In this document: one piece after another, positions 1-7,420 of the stretch | Numbering within the stretch: the stretch's first letter is position 1 | Layout of the letters: each line of letters opens with the position of its first letter | Assembly: GCA_022563615.1 (NCBI GenBank) | Contig: JADFMZ010000043.1 | Location: 1-13,195, forward strand | Direction of reading: 5' to 3' | From: Planctomycetota bacterium | Lineage (GTDB): Bacteria > Planctomycetota > Phycisphaerae > UBA1845 | DNA: 13,195 bases | The notes under the pieces: generated by a model | Databases searched by the model: none | Seen by the model: the letters and a program-made list of their open reading frames with translations, nothing else | What the model was told of the DNA's origin: nothing | Translations under genes and position numbers: made by a program

Positions 1-240
1 GCTGCAGCCGGCGCTATGACCAGCGGCTACGTCGGACGCGGAATCATCGATCATCCACGATCGCTTCAGGTCGAGATTCAGCTCCCGGGCAGCCTGAAAC
101 AACATCCCCGGGCGCGGCTTCCGCAGTTCGCTGTTGCGTCGATAGGCCTCGACCACAGCCTGGGGGCCGTCCAGATAGGGGCAATAGTAAACGCCGTCGA
201 GGGAGGCGCCGTCCTGGTCCAGGAGTTCCTCCAACCGTCT
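1..240 (-). other. C-terminal HAD phosphatase region of GmhB type (no motif I or II)
   Basis: This is the downstream part of the chimeric frame. It carries the GmhB-type loop YYCPYLDGP, the HAD motif III lysine in RKPRPGM (Lys219) and the motif IV acidic residues in WMIDDSASD (Asp244 and Asp248), followed by VAAGHSAGC. GmhB removes the 7-phosphate from D-glycero-D-manno-heptose 1,7-bisphosphate in the heptose pathway for lipopolysaccharide. The family's nucleophile motif I (DxDGT) and the motif II Ser/Thr normally lie in the first ~110 residues, and these are absent here because pseudopilin sequence stands in their place. As it stands this half could not be catalytic. The usual Gly before the motif IV Asp is Asp243 here. 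The family match is strong by motif; exact substrate is not certain, since related phosphatases share these motifs. Confidence 0.75.
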
Positions 241-774
241 AGCCTCAGCGGTTGCCTCTTCATCTGCGTTCGCTGAGTTGCGCCCATCGTCCTCGAAGGC
301 TTCGCCAGTTTCGGCGCTATCGGGCCGGGGAATGCGGATGCCGATCCGCGCCAGACCCAGCGGCAGCTCCCATCCGTCCTCATGAAGAATCTCGCGGTGG
401 CGGGCGATCTTGTACTCCACTTTGACCAGATCATATTCACCCGGCGGCGGCCCCAACCGCAAAGAGCGGTCCTTGGCCTGCTCCTTCCCGGGCACGCGCA
501 GGCTCGTCAGCCAGATTTGTTCTTCAGCGCCGCGCAAACCCACGCCGTAATCGCGCGTAACCGCCGCCACTTGTCGAATCTCCGTTGTGATCCGGTCTAG
601 CACCACGCGAACCAAACGAAGCTTCTGCGCTTCAGCCGTCCCCGTCCGGCGCGTCTCCAAGGAAGATGCATAGAACCAATAGGTCATTGAAGTGAGGGAA
701 ATGAGCAGACCCAGCGCCAGCACGATTTCCAGAAGCGTGACACCCCGGCGGCAAAATGGTCGTGCGCCGCGCAT
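1..774 (-). CDS. GspJ-like minor pseudopilin fused in frame to the C-terminal half of a GmhB-type HAD phosphatase (3' end outside window)
   Basis: The frame starts at ATG 774-772, whose A is shared with the TGA of the upstream gspI-like gene (TGATG), so translation is probably coupled. No stop occurs down to base 1, giving 258 visible residues. Residues 11-25 are a type IV prepilin signal: Gly11, then VTLLEIV with Glu at mature position 5, then a hydrophobic helix. With its place after G, H and I this points to GspJ, a minor pseudopilin of the type II secretion tip. Pseudopilin-like sequence runs to about residue 165 (the IPRPDS region), followed by an acidic linker. From about residue 180 the protein resembles GmhB instead: YYCPY at 196-200, RKPRPGM at 218-224, SWMIDDSASD at 239-248. 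The usual C-terminal beta region of GspJ is not seen. The chimera may be a real fusion, a deletion or an assembly join. The frame and both family matches are clear; the biological meaning is open. Confidence 0.8.
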   Translation of the reverse strand, partial: MRGARPFCRRGVTLLEIVLALGLLISLTSMTYWFYASSLETRRTGTAEAQKLRLVRVVLDRITTEIRQVAAVTRDYGVGLRGAEEQIWLTSLRVPGKEQAKDRSLRLGPPPGEYDLVKVEYKIARHREILHEDGWELPLGLARIGIRIPRPDSAETGEAFEDDGRNSANADEEATAEARRLEELLDQDGASLDGVYYCPYLDGPQAVVEAYRRNSELRKPRPGMLFQAARELNLDLKRSWMIDDSASDVAAGHSAGCS

Positions 775-1529
775 CAGCCTCCATCTCCCGGGCCGGGCTC
801 CTGGCCTTGCCCTTCCTCACCTTCGCCTTCCTGCTCACCCAAGAGCCCGCTTTCCATGATCTGATCGAGCACGCCGGGTGGAAGGGCCGCAGTCAGTTGG
901 TCCAGTGAGATTCCGAAGGCGGAGAGCACGAGCGGCAGCGTCTCAAGGAGTTCCTCGAAGTCGAGCTTGGCCAACAGCGCCGGATCGAATGCAAAGGCAT
1001 CAAGCCCCGGAATGCTCAGGCTGGCGAGCTTTTCGCTCAGCTCCGCGACCTCGTCCTCTTGAAGCCCGAAATCCGCCGCGAAATCGATCGCCTGGGGGGC
1101 GGCGCGATAGGCGTAGGCCGTGTGGATGATGTCGGCGTCGTCGTACTCGAAATCATCCTCACGATAATCACCCTCGCGACGGTCGTGCAACACCTCCAAC
1201 TGAAGCAGATACATCCCGTCGATCGCGGTTTCCTCGGTAATAATCCGCCAACCCCAATCCGGATAACGCGGACCGAAGTCCCCCTCCTCCATCTCATCCA
1301 CCGAATCGAGTTCGATCAAGCCCAGGTCAAGCTCAGCCAGATGTTGTTGAGTTAACATCAGCGCCCGGGTTCGCAATTCCATCTTCCTGATCGTCGTGAC
1401 CGAATCCTGCACCTGGGCGCCGATCACGGCCAATCCGACGATGAGCAGACCGGTGGCGATCACGGTTTCGAGCAGTACGTAACTCAAGCGCCGTTGAGCG
1501 CGCCGGACATGCCGGCAATTGCGCTTCAT
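774..1529 (-). CDS. GspI-like minor pseudopilin with long C-terminal extension
   Basis: The predicted product has 251 residues. ATG 1529-1527 is chosen because it puts the pilin signal at the N-terminus (basic residues 2-14, then YVLLETVIATG from residue 17, Glu21 at mature position 5, hydrophobic helix to about 37). The frame stays open upstream to about 1718, but that part is translated intergenic repeat. It lies between the gspH-like gene and the gspJ-like gene, which it overlaps by one base, so GspI is the likely role: a minor pseudopilin of the type II secretion tip. The residue before the cleavage site is Ser16, not the usual Gly. GspI proteins are usually about 120-130 residues. Here an acidic stretch (about 116-132), a Leu/Phe-rich helical part (about 146-225) and a Gly/Glu/Gln-rich tail follow. 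No clear Shine-Dalgarno sequence is visible. I am confident of pseudopilin, less so of the letter I. Confidence 0.75.
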   Translation of the reverse strand: MKRNCRHVRRAQRRLSYVLLETVIATGLLIVGLAVIGAQVQDSVTTIRKMELRTRALMLTQQHLAELDLGLIELDSVDEMEEGDFGPRYPDWGWRIITEETAIDGMYLLQLEVLHDRREGDYREDDFEYDDADIIHTAYAYRAAPQAIDFAADFGLQEDEVAELSEKLASLSIPGLDAFAFDPALLAKLDFEELLETLPLVLSAFGISLDQLTAALPPGVLDQIMESGLLGEQEGEGEEGQGQEPGPGDGG

Positions 1530-1570
1530 CGATACGTCCAAGTAGTGCTCCAAAGGTGCGGCGACCGTAA

Positions 1571-1680
1571 TACCCACCCGAGCCGCGGGCTTCAGCCCGC
1601 GCGATCTCACGGTTTCTTGTGAACGCACGCCAACTGCGCGGGCTTGCGCAGGCTGAAGCCTGCGGCTCAGAGGATCGTAT
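1571..1680. repeat. Composite REP-like element, copy A (two inverted palindromic units)
   Basis: Two palindromic units lie head to head in the gap between the gspH-like and gspI-like genes. The unit at 1577-1604 has the core GCGGGCTTCAGCCCGC, and the unit at 1645-1668 has the reverse-orientation core GCAGGCTGAAGCCTGC. Read on the minus strand, the whole stretch aligns with 8584-8690 over about 110 bp, with the same unit order and a diverged spacer of similar length. The element may form hairpins in the polycistronic mRNA and so affect stability or read-through, as known for REP/BIME elements of other bacteria. No transposase or RAYT gene is visible nearby. Confidence 0.8.
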
Positions 1681-1732
1681 GGATTGCGAAACACGGGTTC
1701 AGGTTCAACCTTCCTCATTTGTCGCGCCCGGG

Positions 1733-2536
1733 TTATCCCCCCGGCGCATCCTCGCGGCCCGCACGATTAACGGGAACGTCCCGAAGCTCCAAAACGTCGT
1801 CTTCCGTCAACACACGCGGATCAAGGAAATCCTGTCGCAGGACGGCAGGCCAACCCTTTTGCTCAAACAGGTCCAGTTCTTCGTCGTAGAACGGTCTCTG
1901 CATCCAGGCCAGCCCGGTCGCACCTTCCAGAATCAACTCGATGCTGGGGTACTCTGCGAGATCCTCCGGGTCCGTATCGCGCGGTGCCTTAGTGAGCACG
2001 AACGTCGCCCACTCCGTCGTTCCATCCGGTTCGATCAACAGAGGTGGATGCAGCGGCTCAAAGCCCTCCTCATCCAGCGCCTCTTCCAATGCATCTTCGA
2101 TCTGGCTGCGCCCTTGACCTTCCCGGAGGTTCTTGAGTTGCTCGATCGACGGCCGGCCAAGCCGCACCTCCGCGCACCACACTTGACCTAACAGGGTCTT
2201 GCCGATCGCCCAGGGAGACGTGACCAGGTTGAAGACCTCAGGTTCGAGGAAGGGGTCGTCTTCCCGCTCGATGATCGGCTGACGGTCTCCACCGAGCGGG
2301 TCGGTTTCATCCTCGGTGGGAAAGCGGATACGGAACCGTTTGCCGTCAAACGAAGCGTTGGCGCTGACCAGGCTCAGCAGCGACCGGAGTTGTCTGGCTG
2401 AACCCGGCAATTCCTCGCGGGTCAGTTCGCGCAGAAAGTTCGGGATGGTCATCGCGCTGATGGCCAGCAGCAGACCAACTGCGAGCACCACCTCGATCAA
2501 TGTGTACGCACGACGATCGCGATGCCCCTGTCTCAT
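1733..2536 (-). CDS. GspH-like minor pseudopilin
   Basis: The product has 267 residues. The N-terminus is a type IV prepilin signal: MRQGHRDRRA, cleavage expected after Ala10, then YTLIEVV with Glu15 at mature position 5, and a hydrophobic helix to about residue 30. The Ala in place of Gly at the cleavage site is unusual but known to be tolerated by some prepilin peptidases. The remainder is soluble and acidic, with no domain I recognise by motif; GspH proteins are normally about 160-190 residues, so this one is long. The gene starts 17 bp after the stop of gspG, so the two are surely cotranscribed. Only a weak GGTGG stands before the ATG. Assignment to H rests on the position directly after gspG; pseudopilin identity is firm, the letter is inference. 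The 203 bp gap to the next gene holds repeat copy A. Confidence 0.75.
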   Translation of the reverse strand: MRQGHRDRRAYTLIEVVLAVGLLLAISAMTIPNFLRELTREELPGSARQLRSLLSLVSANASFDGKRFRIRFPTEDETDPLGGDRQPIIEREDDPFLEPEVFNLVTSPWAIGKTLLGQVWCAEVRLGRPSIEQLKNLREGQGRSQIEDALEEALDEEGFEPLHPPLLIEPDGTTEWATFVLTKAPRDTDPEDLAEYPSIELILEGATGLAWMQRPFYDEELDLFEQKGWPAVLRQDFLDPRVLTEDDVLELRDVPVNRAGREDAPGG

Positions 2537-2553
2537 GGTCCACCATGAATCGG

Positions 2554-3009
2554 CTACTTCACAATCCAGTTCTTGATGTCGTCGCTGCCTTCCTTGCCTC
2601 CGTCATCCTCGCGGTTGGGCCCGGGACTCCACAGGTCATACTCATCCTCGTGGAATTCGCCCGGCGAGCGATACTCGAAGGAGCTGCCCCATGGATCCTT
2701 GATCTCATCGTTCTTGATGTAGGGTCCGTCGTAACGCTCGTCGTCGGCCTGGCCCTTGGGCATCATCAACATCGCCAGCCCCTCATCGGTTTCGGGGAAG
2801 CGTCCCAGGTCCCATTTGTAGGCTTCCAGCGCCTTGGCCAGCGGGCCGTTTCGGCCGATGGCGGCCCTGGCGATATCGATTTTGGCCTTTGTGGCCTGCC
2901 CGAACAAAGCCGGGACGACAAAGGCCGCCAGGATGGCCAGGATTCCCGCCACCAGCAGCACCTCGATGAGCGTGAATCCGCTCTTTCGCTTTCGATTCTC
3001 ACGACGCAT
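2554..3009 (-). CDS. gspG: Type II secretion major pseudopilin GspG
   Basis: The product has 151 residues, the normal length for GspG. The prepilin leader is MRRENRKRKSG with cleavage after Gly11, followed by FTLIEVLLVAGILAIL with Glu16 at mature position 5. The GspG core follows: a long helix with a YKWDLGRFPETDEGL stretch near residue 63, then DPWGSSFEYRSPG, and YDLWSPGPN in the C-terminal region where acidic residues form the calcium site of known GspG proteins. It is the main subunit of the periplasmic pseudopilus and is matured by a prepilin peptidase not present here. A good GGAG lies 7 bases before the ATG (3017-3020 on the plus strand as CTCC). It follows gspF after a 258 bp gap and leads the gspH-like gene closely. 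Confidence 0.93.
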   Translation of the reverse strand: MRRENRKRKSGFTLIEVLLVAGILAILAAFVVPALFGQATKAKIDIARAAIGRNGPLAKALEAYKWDLGRFPETDEGLAMLMMPKGQADDERYDGPYIKNDEIKDPWGSSFEYRSPGEFHEDEYDLWSPGPNREDDGGKEGSDDIKNWIVK

Positions 3010-3031
3010 GTCTGTTCTCCGTGATCAAAGA

Positions 3032-3098
3032 AGACCTTGAGTATTCCCAGAAAATCTCTTGTTCGCACTACCCGAGCCGCAGGCTTCAGCCTGCGCGA
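3032..3098. repeat. Direct repeat, first copy, with REP-like palindrome
   Basis: This stretch matches 3151-3218 closely: both run from AGACCTT through TATTCCCAG and CTCTTGTTCG to a CCCGAGCCGC palindromic unit ending GCGCGA. The period is about 120 bp. The palindromic part here is 3071-3098, core GCAGGCTTCAGCCTGC. It lies in the gspF-gspG gap just upstream of the gspG ribosome site, so transcripts from gspF into gspG would carry both hairpins. Confidence 0.8.
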
Positions 3099-3150
3099 TC
3101 ATTGAGCAGCTTCGACCGTTCGTAACTCTGTCTTGCTAGAGTGCCAATGA

Positions 3151-3218
3151 AGACCTTTCGTATTCCCAGGGAAACTCTTGTTCGTAAGTACCCGAGCCGC
3201 AGGCTTCAGCCTGCGCGA
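3151..3218. repeat. Direct repeat, second copy, with REP-like palindrome
   Basis: This is the partner of 3032-3098. The palindrome (3191-3218) is identical to that of the first copy over 28 bases, while the leading part differs at several bases, so the duplication is not brand new or the palindrome is under stronger constraint. The rest of the gap between gspF and gspG (3010-3267) contains no gene that I can support. Confidence 0.8.
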
Positions 3219-3267
3219 AGCATCGGGAAGAGTCCATCCTGATTGCTCTGTATCTCTCTTCTCGCCA

Positions 3268-4464
3268 TCACACGCCCGCACCCATCGTCAGGATCGGCAA
3301 CAGCAGCGCTATGGCAATACAAAAGACGACGCCGGCCATGAATACCAACAAAATCGGTTCCAGCACGCGCACACCCAGGTCGATCGCCCGCGCCGTGCGG
3401 GCCTCGTTCGTATCGGCGATCTGCACGAGCACGGTTTCGAGGTTATTACTCTCCTCAGCCACCGCGATCATGTCCACAACCGTCGGAGGGAACAGGCCGC
3501 ATTCGCCCAGCGGCGTCGAAAGGGCCGCCCCTTTCTTAACACTGTCCGCCGCCTCCTCGATCACCTCAGCCAGGATATCGCTCCCGGCTGAATCCTTGGC
3601 GATACGCAAAGCCTGGAGGATCGGCACGCCGTTGTGCAGCATCGTGCCCAGGATGCGACAGAAGCGGCAGATGGCCACCATGGTTAGGATTTTCCCGAAG
3701 ATCGGCGCCCGCAGCTTGAAGCGCTCGAAGGCCCGCCGCCCGGTTTTCGTCTTCACCCAGGCCGGCACAACCGTGACGATCACCGCAAGAGCCAGAATGA
3801 TTGCAACATAATGATGTTCGAGCAGGTTGGAGACTCCGAACACCGCGTGGGTCATCACGTTGAAGTTTTCCGGCCGAAGATGCTCCCCCAGCTTCGGCAC
3901 AACGATCACCATCAGAAACGTCACGACGATCGTACCGACGAACACAAGAATCATCGGGTAGATCATCGCTCCCAGAACCTTGTTCCGAAGCTCGTCCTGC
4001 TTTTCCGAGAAGATGGCGATCCGGTGTAATACGTCCTCCAAAAAGGCGCCCTGTTCACCCGCGCGAACCATCGAAGACTGGAGCGGCGAGAACACGTGCG
4101 GGTGCTTGGCCATGGCGTCCCCCAACGACATGCCGCCGGCTACAGCCTCGCGCAGCTCCTTGAGGATTATGGACAGCCCGCCTTGCGAACCCTGGCGAGA
4201 CAACACATCCAGCGAGCGGAGCATCGGAACACCCGCCCGGAGCAGATCGGCAAGCTGGCTGTAAAACGTGGTCAGATGCGCCGTCTTGATCCCTCGGCGG
4301 CGCCAGATGCCCAGGCCGCTCGCCGCGACACCCTCGGTCACCGTTACCGGGAAAAGCGACTGCTCTTCCAACTGTCGGAGCGCAACGCCGTAGTTCTCAG
4401 CCGTCAGCACACCGCTGATCGGCTGACCACTGCTCTTGACCGCCTTATAGGTGTAGCTCGGCAT
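3268..4464 (-). CDS. gspF: Type II secretion inner-membrane platform protein GspF
   Basis: The product has 398 residues, the usual size. It has the typical start MPSYTYKAVKSSGQ with an N-terminal domain (1-60), then two homologous T2SSF domains (about 65-190 and 268-393). The conserved LADLLRAGVPMLRSLDVL and its second copy LGTMLHNGVPILQALRIA are visible at about 71-88 and 272-289. Membrane helices lie at about 168-190, 219-237 and 369-393. GspF couples the cytoplasmic ATPase GspE to pseudopilus assembly. It heads the F-G-H-I-J group; the ATPase, secretin and GspC/K/L/M genes are not in the window. The gene could in principle belong to a type IV pilus (PilC), but the GspG next door favours type II secretion. 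The 157 bp before it (4465-4621) shows only a GGGA ribosome site and no clear promoter. Confidence 0.92.
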   Translation of the reverse strand: MPSYTYKAVKSSGQPISGVLTAENYGVALRQLEEQSLFPVTVTEGVAASGLGIWRRRGIKTAHLTTFYSQLADLLRAGVPMLRSLDVLSRQGSQGGLSIILKELREAVAGGMSLGDAMAKHPHVFSPLQSSMVRAGEQGAFLEDVLHRIAIFSEKQDELRNKVLGAMIYPMILVFVGTIVVTFLMVIVVPKLGEHLRPENFNVMTHAVFGVSNLLEHHYVAIILALAVIVTVVPAWVKTKTGRRAFERFKLRAPIFGKILTMVAICRFCRILGTMLHNGVPILQALRIAKDSAGSDILAEVIEEAADSVKKGAALSTPLGECGLFPPTVVDMIAVAEESNNLETVLVQIADTNEARTARAIDLGVRVLEPILLVFMAGVVFCIAIALLLPILTMGAGV

Positions 4465-4621
4465 GCAAGCATTCCCGACGAAGATTCAACGCGGCGGGCT
4501 CCCACAAGCGGACCCAGCCACTGGAACGACTTCCCCTTTTCCATTGATTCTACACAGCAATAGCGGCCTAGATTGCATTTTGTTGGTCACGGCGGTCCTG
4601 GGCCGGCCAGCGACAGCCCCC

Positions 4622-5326
4622 TTACCCGTTGGGTCTCATCCGATCGGGACTGACGGTTCCGCCGTCCAGGTTTTCTCGGCCTAAGTGACGGAGCATTTGT
4701 TCGAGCACCTCGTGGATGCTCGCATGGGTCGTGTCGATCACGACCGCCTGACCGGACTGCAGCAACGGCTCCCATTGCTTCGAGTCCACTTCGTCACGAT
4801 CCGACAGATTTTGCATTACCGCTTCAATTGCTGCTTCTTCGCCATCCGCGATCATTTCCTGACGGCGCCGCTCGGCGCGTTTGGCCAGAGAGGCTTGAAG
4901 GACGAATTTGCTATCCGCGCGTGGGAAGACCACCGTGCCCTGGTCCCGACCTTCGCTAATGAACGAGCCGAGCTGATCGCCAAGGCGGCGCTGATGCTCG
5001 ACGAGGAGGCTGCGGATTTCCTCATGCCGGGCAACGTGCGAGGTCGCGGCGCTGACCGCCAGGGTTCGAATCGCCTCGCTGACGTCCCGGCCTTCGATGC
5101 GGACACGCGTATGGGTCGGCCCGCAATCCACTTCGAGCCGGGCAGTGCGAGCAGCCTCAAGAAGCGCCTCGGTGTTGGAAAGATCGATCCCGCGTTGCAA
5201 GACGGCGTAAGCAACGGCACGGTACATCGCGCCCGTGTCCAGATAGGCGATTTGCAAATGCGCTGCTAACTTGCGCGCGACGGTGGATTTACCCGACCCC
5301 GCCGGCCCGTCAATGGTCACGATCAT
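4622..5326 (-). CDS. cmk: Cytidylate kinase
   Basis: The product has 234 residues with the start at ATG 5326-5324, chosen because the protein then begins MIVTIDGPAGSGKST, the normal start of the family, and a TAGGA lies 9 bases upstream. The frame is open a further 18 codons, which would add an unlikely leader. Cmk phosphorylates CMP and dCMP with ATP in the cytoplasm, feeding RNA, DNA and lipid synthesis. Visible motifs are the P-loop GPAGSGKST (7-15), LDTGAMYRA soon after, the EGRDQGTVVFP segment in mid-protein (canonically DGRDIGTVVFP), and the Arg-rich lid KRAERRRQE. All are intact, so it should be active. It lies 55 bp downstream of the glycosyltransferase and 157 bp upstream of gspF; nothing suggests a functional tie to secretion. 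Confidence 0.93.
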   Translation of the reverse strand: MIVTIDGPAGSGKSTVARKLAAHLQIAYLDTGAMYRAVAYAVLQRGIDLSNTEALLEAARTARLEVDCGPTHTRVRIEGRDVSEAIRTLAVSAATSHVARHEEIRSLLVEHQRRLGDQLGSFISEGRDQGTVVFPRADSKFVLQASLAKRAERRRQEMIADGEEAAIEAVMQNLSDRDEVDSKQWEPLLQSGQAVVIDTTHASIHEVLEQMLRHLGRENLDGGTVSPDRMRPNG

Positions 5327-5335
5327 AGACCATGA

Positions 5336-5340
5336 TCCTA
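5336..5340 (-). promoter_or_regulatory. Ribosome binding site of cmk (decides the start)
   Basis: TAGGA on the minus strand, 9 bases before ATG 5326. It supports the internal ATG over the start 54 bases upstream, which has no comparable site. Confidence 0.5.
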
Positions 5341-5381
5341 CAGCGCAAGCGGTTGCTGCGATAGCCGAAAGGTTGGCCAAG

Positions 5382-6989
5382 TCAGGAGGATGTCAAAGGG
5401 CGCGTAGGGGATGACGCGTCGCCGGCGCCGGCTCGCGCTTGCAGGAACACCAGGCCGGCGCACAGGAATAGCACACCGCAAGTAGCCGCCAGAGCATAGA
5501 CCAGATCGAGCGTGATTCCACTCGGACCAAACGGCAAGGGCAAGGTGGTGGCATACACACACCAAACAGCCCCCAGAAGCACCATCTTGATCCATCGTTT
5601 CCCTTGGCTTGGAATCAAAAGCGCCAGCAGCCACAGGACGGCCACGTTGCCGTAAGTCCAGGGTAGGAACGGGCTTCGCATTTGCCCCAGGATCAGCAAC
5701 ACGAGCCAGACGCGCACCACATTCAAACGAAGGCCGTCGGATTGCTCTTGGGAAGAATCGTCCGTGAACACCCGACGCCTTTTCCAACCGGCAACCACAA
5801 GAACGATCAACAGCAATGCCGTGTGCATCCAAACCAGCACTTTCGCCAGACCGGCGGGATCTACCCCCAACCCCAGCTTTTCGAGCTTGTAGGCGACGCC
5901 CATTGCGGAGCTGTTCACGATCATCGGGTGGATATACTCCCAGGCAAAGGAGAATGCCTCGCCGCTGGCCAGCCGAGGAATCTGGTAATGAATGAACGAC
6001 TCAAAGGGTTTGAGGCCAAACAATCCTATGGCCACCAGTACATAGGCGGACATCGCGCCAACCGTCCAAAGAACCGCGCGCCACTTGCCTCGCAGCGCCA
6101 GATACACAAGCAGAACGCCCGGAAAGATCTTCGCGACGACCGTAAACCCGAGCAGCAACGCCCCCAGCCAGGCACGCTTCATTTCAAAGGCCAGCATCCC
6201 GCCCACCGACAGCGTGATGATGAGCACGTGGGCGTTTTCAATCTGCAAGGCCCCCATCGCGGACGGCGCCGCCAGAACCGCCGGCCAGATGAACCACGCA
6301 GCCGAAAAACCATCGGCCCTCAGCCAGACGGCCAGCGCCCCGACCGTGGCCGTAAACGCAAGCAAATTGAGCGCGAACCAGAGGGATCGCCAGGTGAAAA
6401 AGTCACCTCCGAGGGCTTGAAGGGCGCGAGGAAGGACCAGAAACGGCGGCGGGTACTGGTAACGGTCGATGTCCAGCTTGTCGTTGATGGTTTCGTGAAT
6501 CGGCGTCGGCTCTTCGGCGTCTCGGTAGTATTTCGAATCGTATATGTTGTCTACGCGCTTCGAGGCCAGATGCGACGCGACCATGTAACACGTAAAGCAG
6601 TTGTGCTTGAGGAAAAACGGCTTGGCCAATTTGGGGTCGTCAAACGTGCGAATCGTCCGTTGGAATGCGTACGAGGTCTGCTCCACGTCCATCATGAAGA
6701 CGCTCAATCCGCCCATGCGGTAGCCGGCGAACAGGAAGAGTAGGAACCAAAGACCAAAGAGCGCGGGCTTGGACCGTGCGGCGCCGACAAGCGTGTTCCC
6801 TATCCCACGGCGTGTGACGGCCAGCAGGATCGCAAGAAGGGCGGCGGTGACGATCCCACCGGCGAGGGGCGCCAGGCCAAGGGCCCGGCATGTAACGAAC
6901 ACCGGCGGCGCGATGGCCACGACCGTTGCGACCACAAGACAGAAAGGAATCCACGGACTTCGCGTTGGACCGCTGCCTGTATCCATCAT
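5382..6989 (-). CDS. GT87-type polytopic membrane glycosyltransferase
   Basis: The product has about 535 residues with many hydrophobic helices, a GT-C glycosyltransferase layout. Family-like stretches (numbered from a TTG at 7079) are DNIYDSKYYRD (177-187), YQYPPPFLVLPRAL (207-220), LQIENAHVLIITLSVGG (278-294, in place of the usual GQxN), and AKIFPGVLLVYLALRGKW (316-333), which corresponds to the KPFP loop of GT87. GT87 enzymes transfer mannose or related sugars from polyprenyl phosphate donors to lipids or glycans on the outer face of the inner membrane; the substrate here is unknown. Start choice: the frame opens with TTG at 7079; ATG 6989 has AAGG 8 bases upstream and gives a short tail before the first helix. 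ATG 7016 or 7013 is possible, but its AGGA is too close. An odd CFTC pair sits in the first extracytoplasmic loop. Confidence 0.8.
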   Translation of the reverse strand: MMDTGSGPTRSPWIPFCLVVATVVAIAPPVFVTCRALGLAPLAGGIVTAALLAILLAVTRRGIGNTLVGAARSKPALFGLWFLLFLFAGYRMGGLSVFMMDVEQTSYAFQRTIRTFDDPKLAKPFFLKHNCFTCYMVASHLASKRVDNIYDSKYYRDAEEPTPIHETINDKLDIDRYQYPPPFLVLPRALQALGGDFFTWRSLWFALNLLAFTATVGALAVWLRADGFSAAWFIWPAVLAAPSAMGALQIENAHVLIITLSVGGMLAFEMKRAWLGALLLGFTVVAKIFPGVLLVYLALRGKWRAVLWTVGAMSAYVLVAIGLFGLKPFESFIHYQIPRLASGEAFSFAWEYIHPMIVNSSAMGVAYKLEKLGLGVDPAGLAKVLVWMHTALLLIVLVVAGWKRRRVFTDDSSQEQSDGLRLNVVRVWLVLLILGQMRSPFLPWTYGNVAVLWLLALLIPSQGKRWIKMVLLGAVWCVYATTLPLPFGPSGITLDLVYALAATCGVLFLCAGLVFLQARAGAGDASSPTRPLTSS

Positions 6990-7186
6990 CGAGCAAGCCT
7001 TGGGCTCTGCCATCATTCCTTGGACGGGTTGGCGATCCCCAGGGAGGGCGAGCCTCCCGGCGAGCCGTGACGACTCCAATCGAACGCAAAGATCATCTTA
7101 GCCCTACCCCCGGGCTGGCCGTGGCTATTCCGGGCGACCGGAGGTAAGCAGCATAGGCGGAGCCACGCAGCTACGTCAATGCAGCC

Positions 7187-7231
7187 CGGGCAAAACGCCA
7201 GTTGGCAAACGGAGTTTGCAGGCCGTGCCCG
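7187..7231 (+). other. Nested stem-loop in the mscS upstream region
   Basis: An outer 6-bp stem (CGGGCA at 7187-7192 with TGCCCG at 7226-7231) encloses an inner 6-bp stem (GCAAAC at 7205-7210 with GTTTGC at 7214-7219, loop GGA). It lies about 195 bases before the mscS start. It could be a folded 5' leader or an operator, or chance in GC-rich DNA. There is no T-run after it, so it is not a terminator. Confidence 0.3.
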
Positions 7232-7414
7232 AAGCGCGCCAGACGCGAACAACCCTTCCGATCTCGATCGGGGCAACTCACATCCCGAGTTGCAAAGGGT
7301 CCGCTGTCCCGTTAACGTCGCGGCGCGGTCGTTGATTCCGGCCCATCCGGCTGGCGCATTCCTTCGGATACTCGCGCGGCAGGTCATAAACCCAGAGCCA
7401 GAGCCACCGGACCC

Positions 7415-7420
7415 AAAGGA
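7415..7420 (+). promoter_or_regulatory. Ribosome binding site of mscS
   Basis: AAAGGA, 6 bases before ATG 7427. It supports this start; no in-frame start with a better site is present upstream. Confidence 0.6.

Noticed and set aside
1530..1718. N-terminal extension of the GspI-like frame
   Set aside because: The extra 63 residues are the translation of composite repeat A and precede the pilin signal, which must be near the N-terminus for processing.
3099..3281. Small minus-strand open frame in the gspF-gspG gap
   Set aside because: Its coding content is the second direct-repeat copy and the end of gspF, with no ribosome site or family features.
4547..4552. Possible -10 box (TAGAAT on the minus strand) before gspF
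   Set aside because: No acceptable -35 hexamer lies 16-18 bases upstream, so a promoter cannot be supported.
5682..6743. 353-codon plus-strand frame opposite the glycosyltransferase
   Set aside because: It is rich in Arg, Gln, Pro and His with no domain pattern, whereas the minus frame has membrane helices and GT87 motifs.
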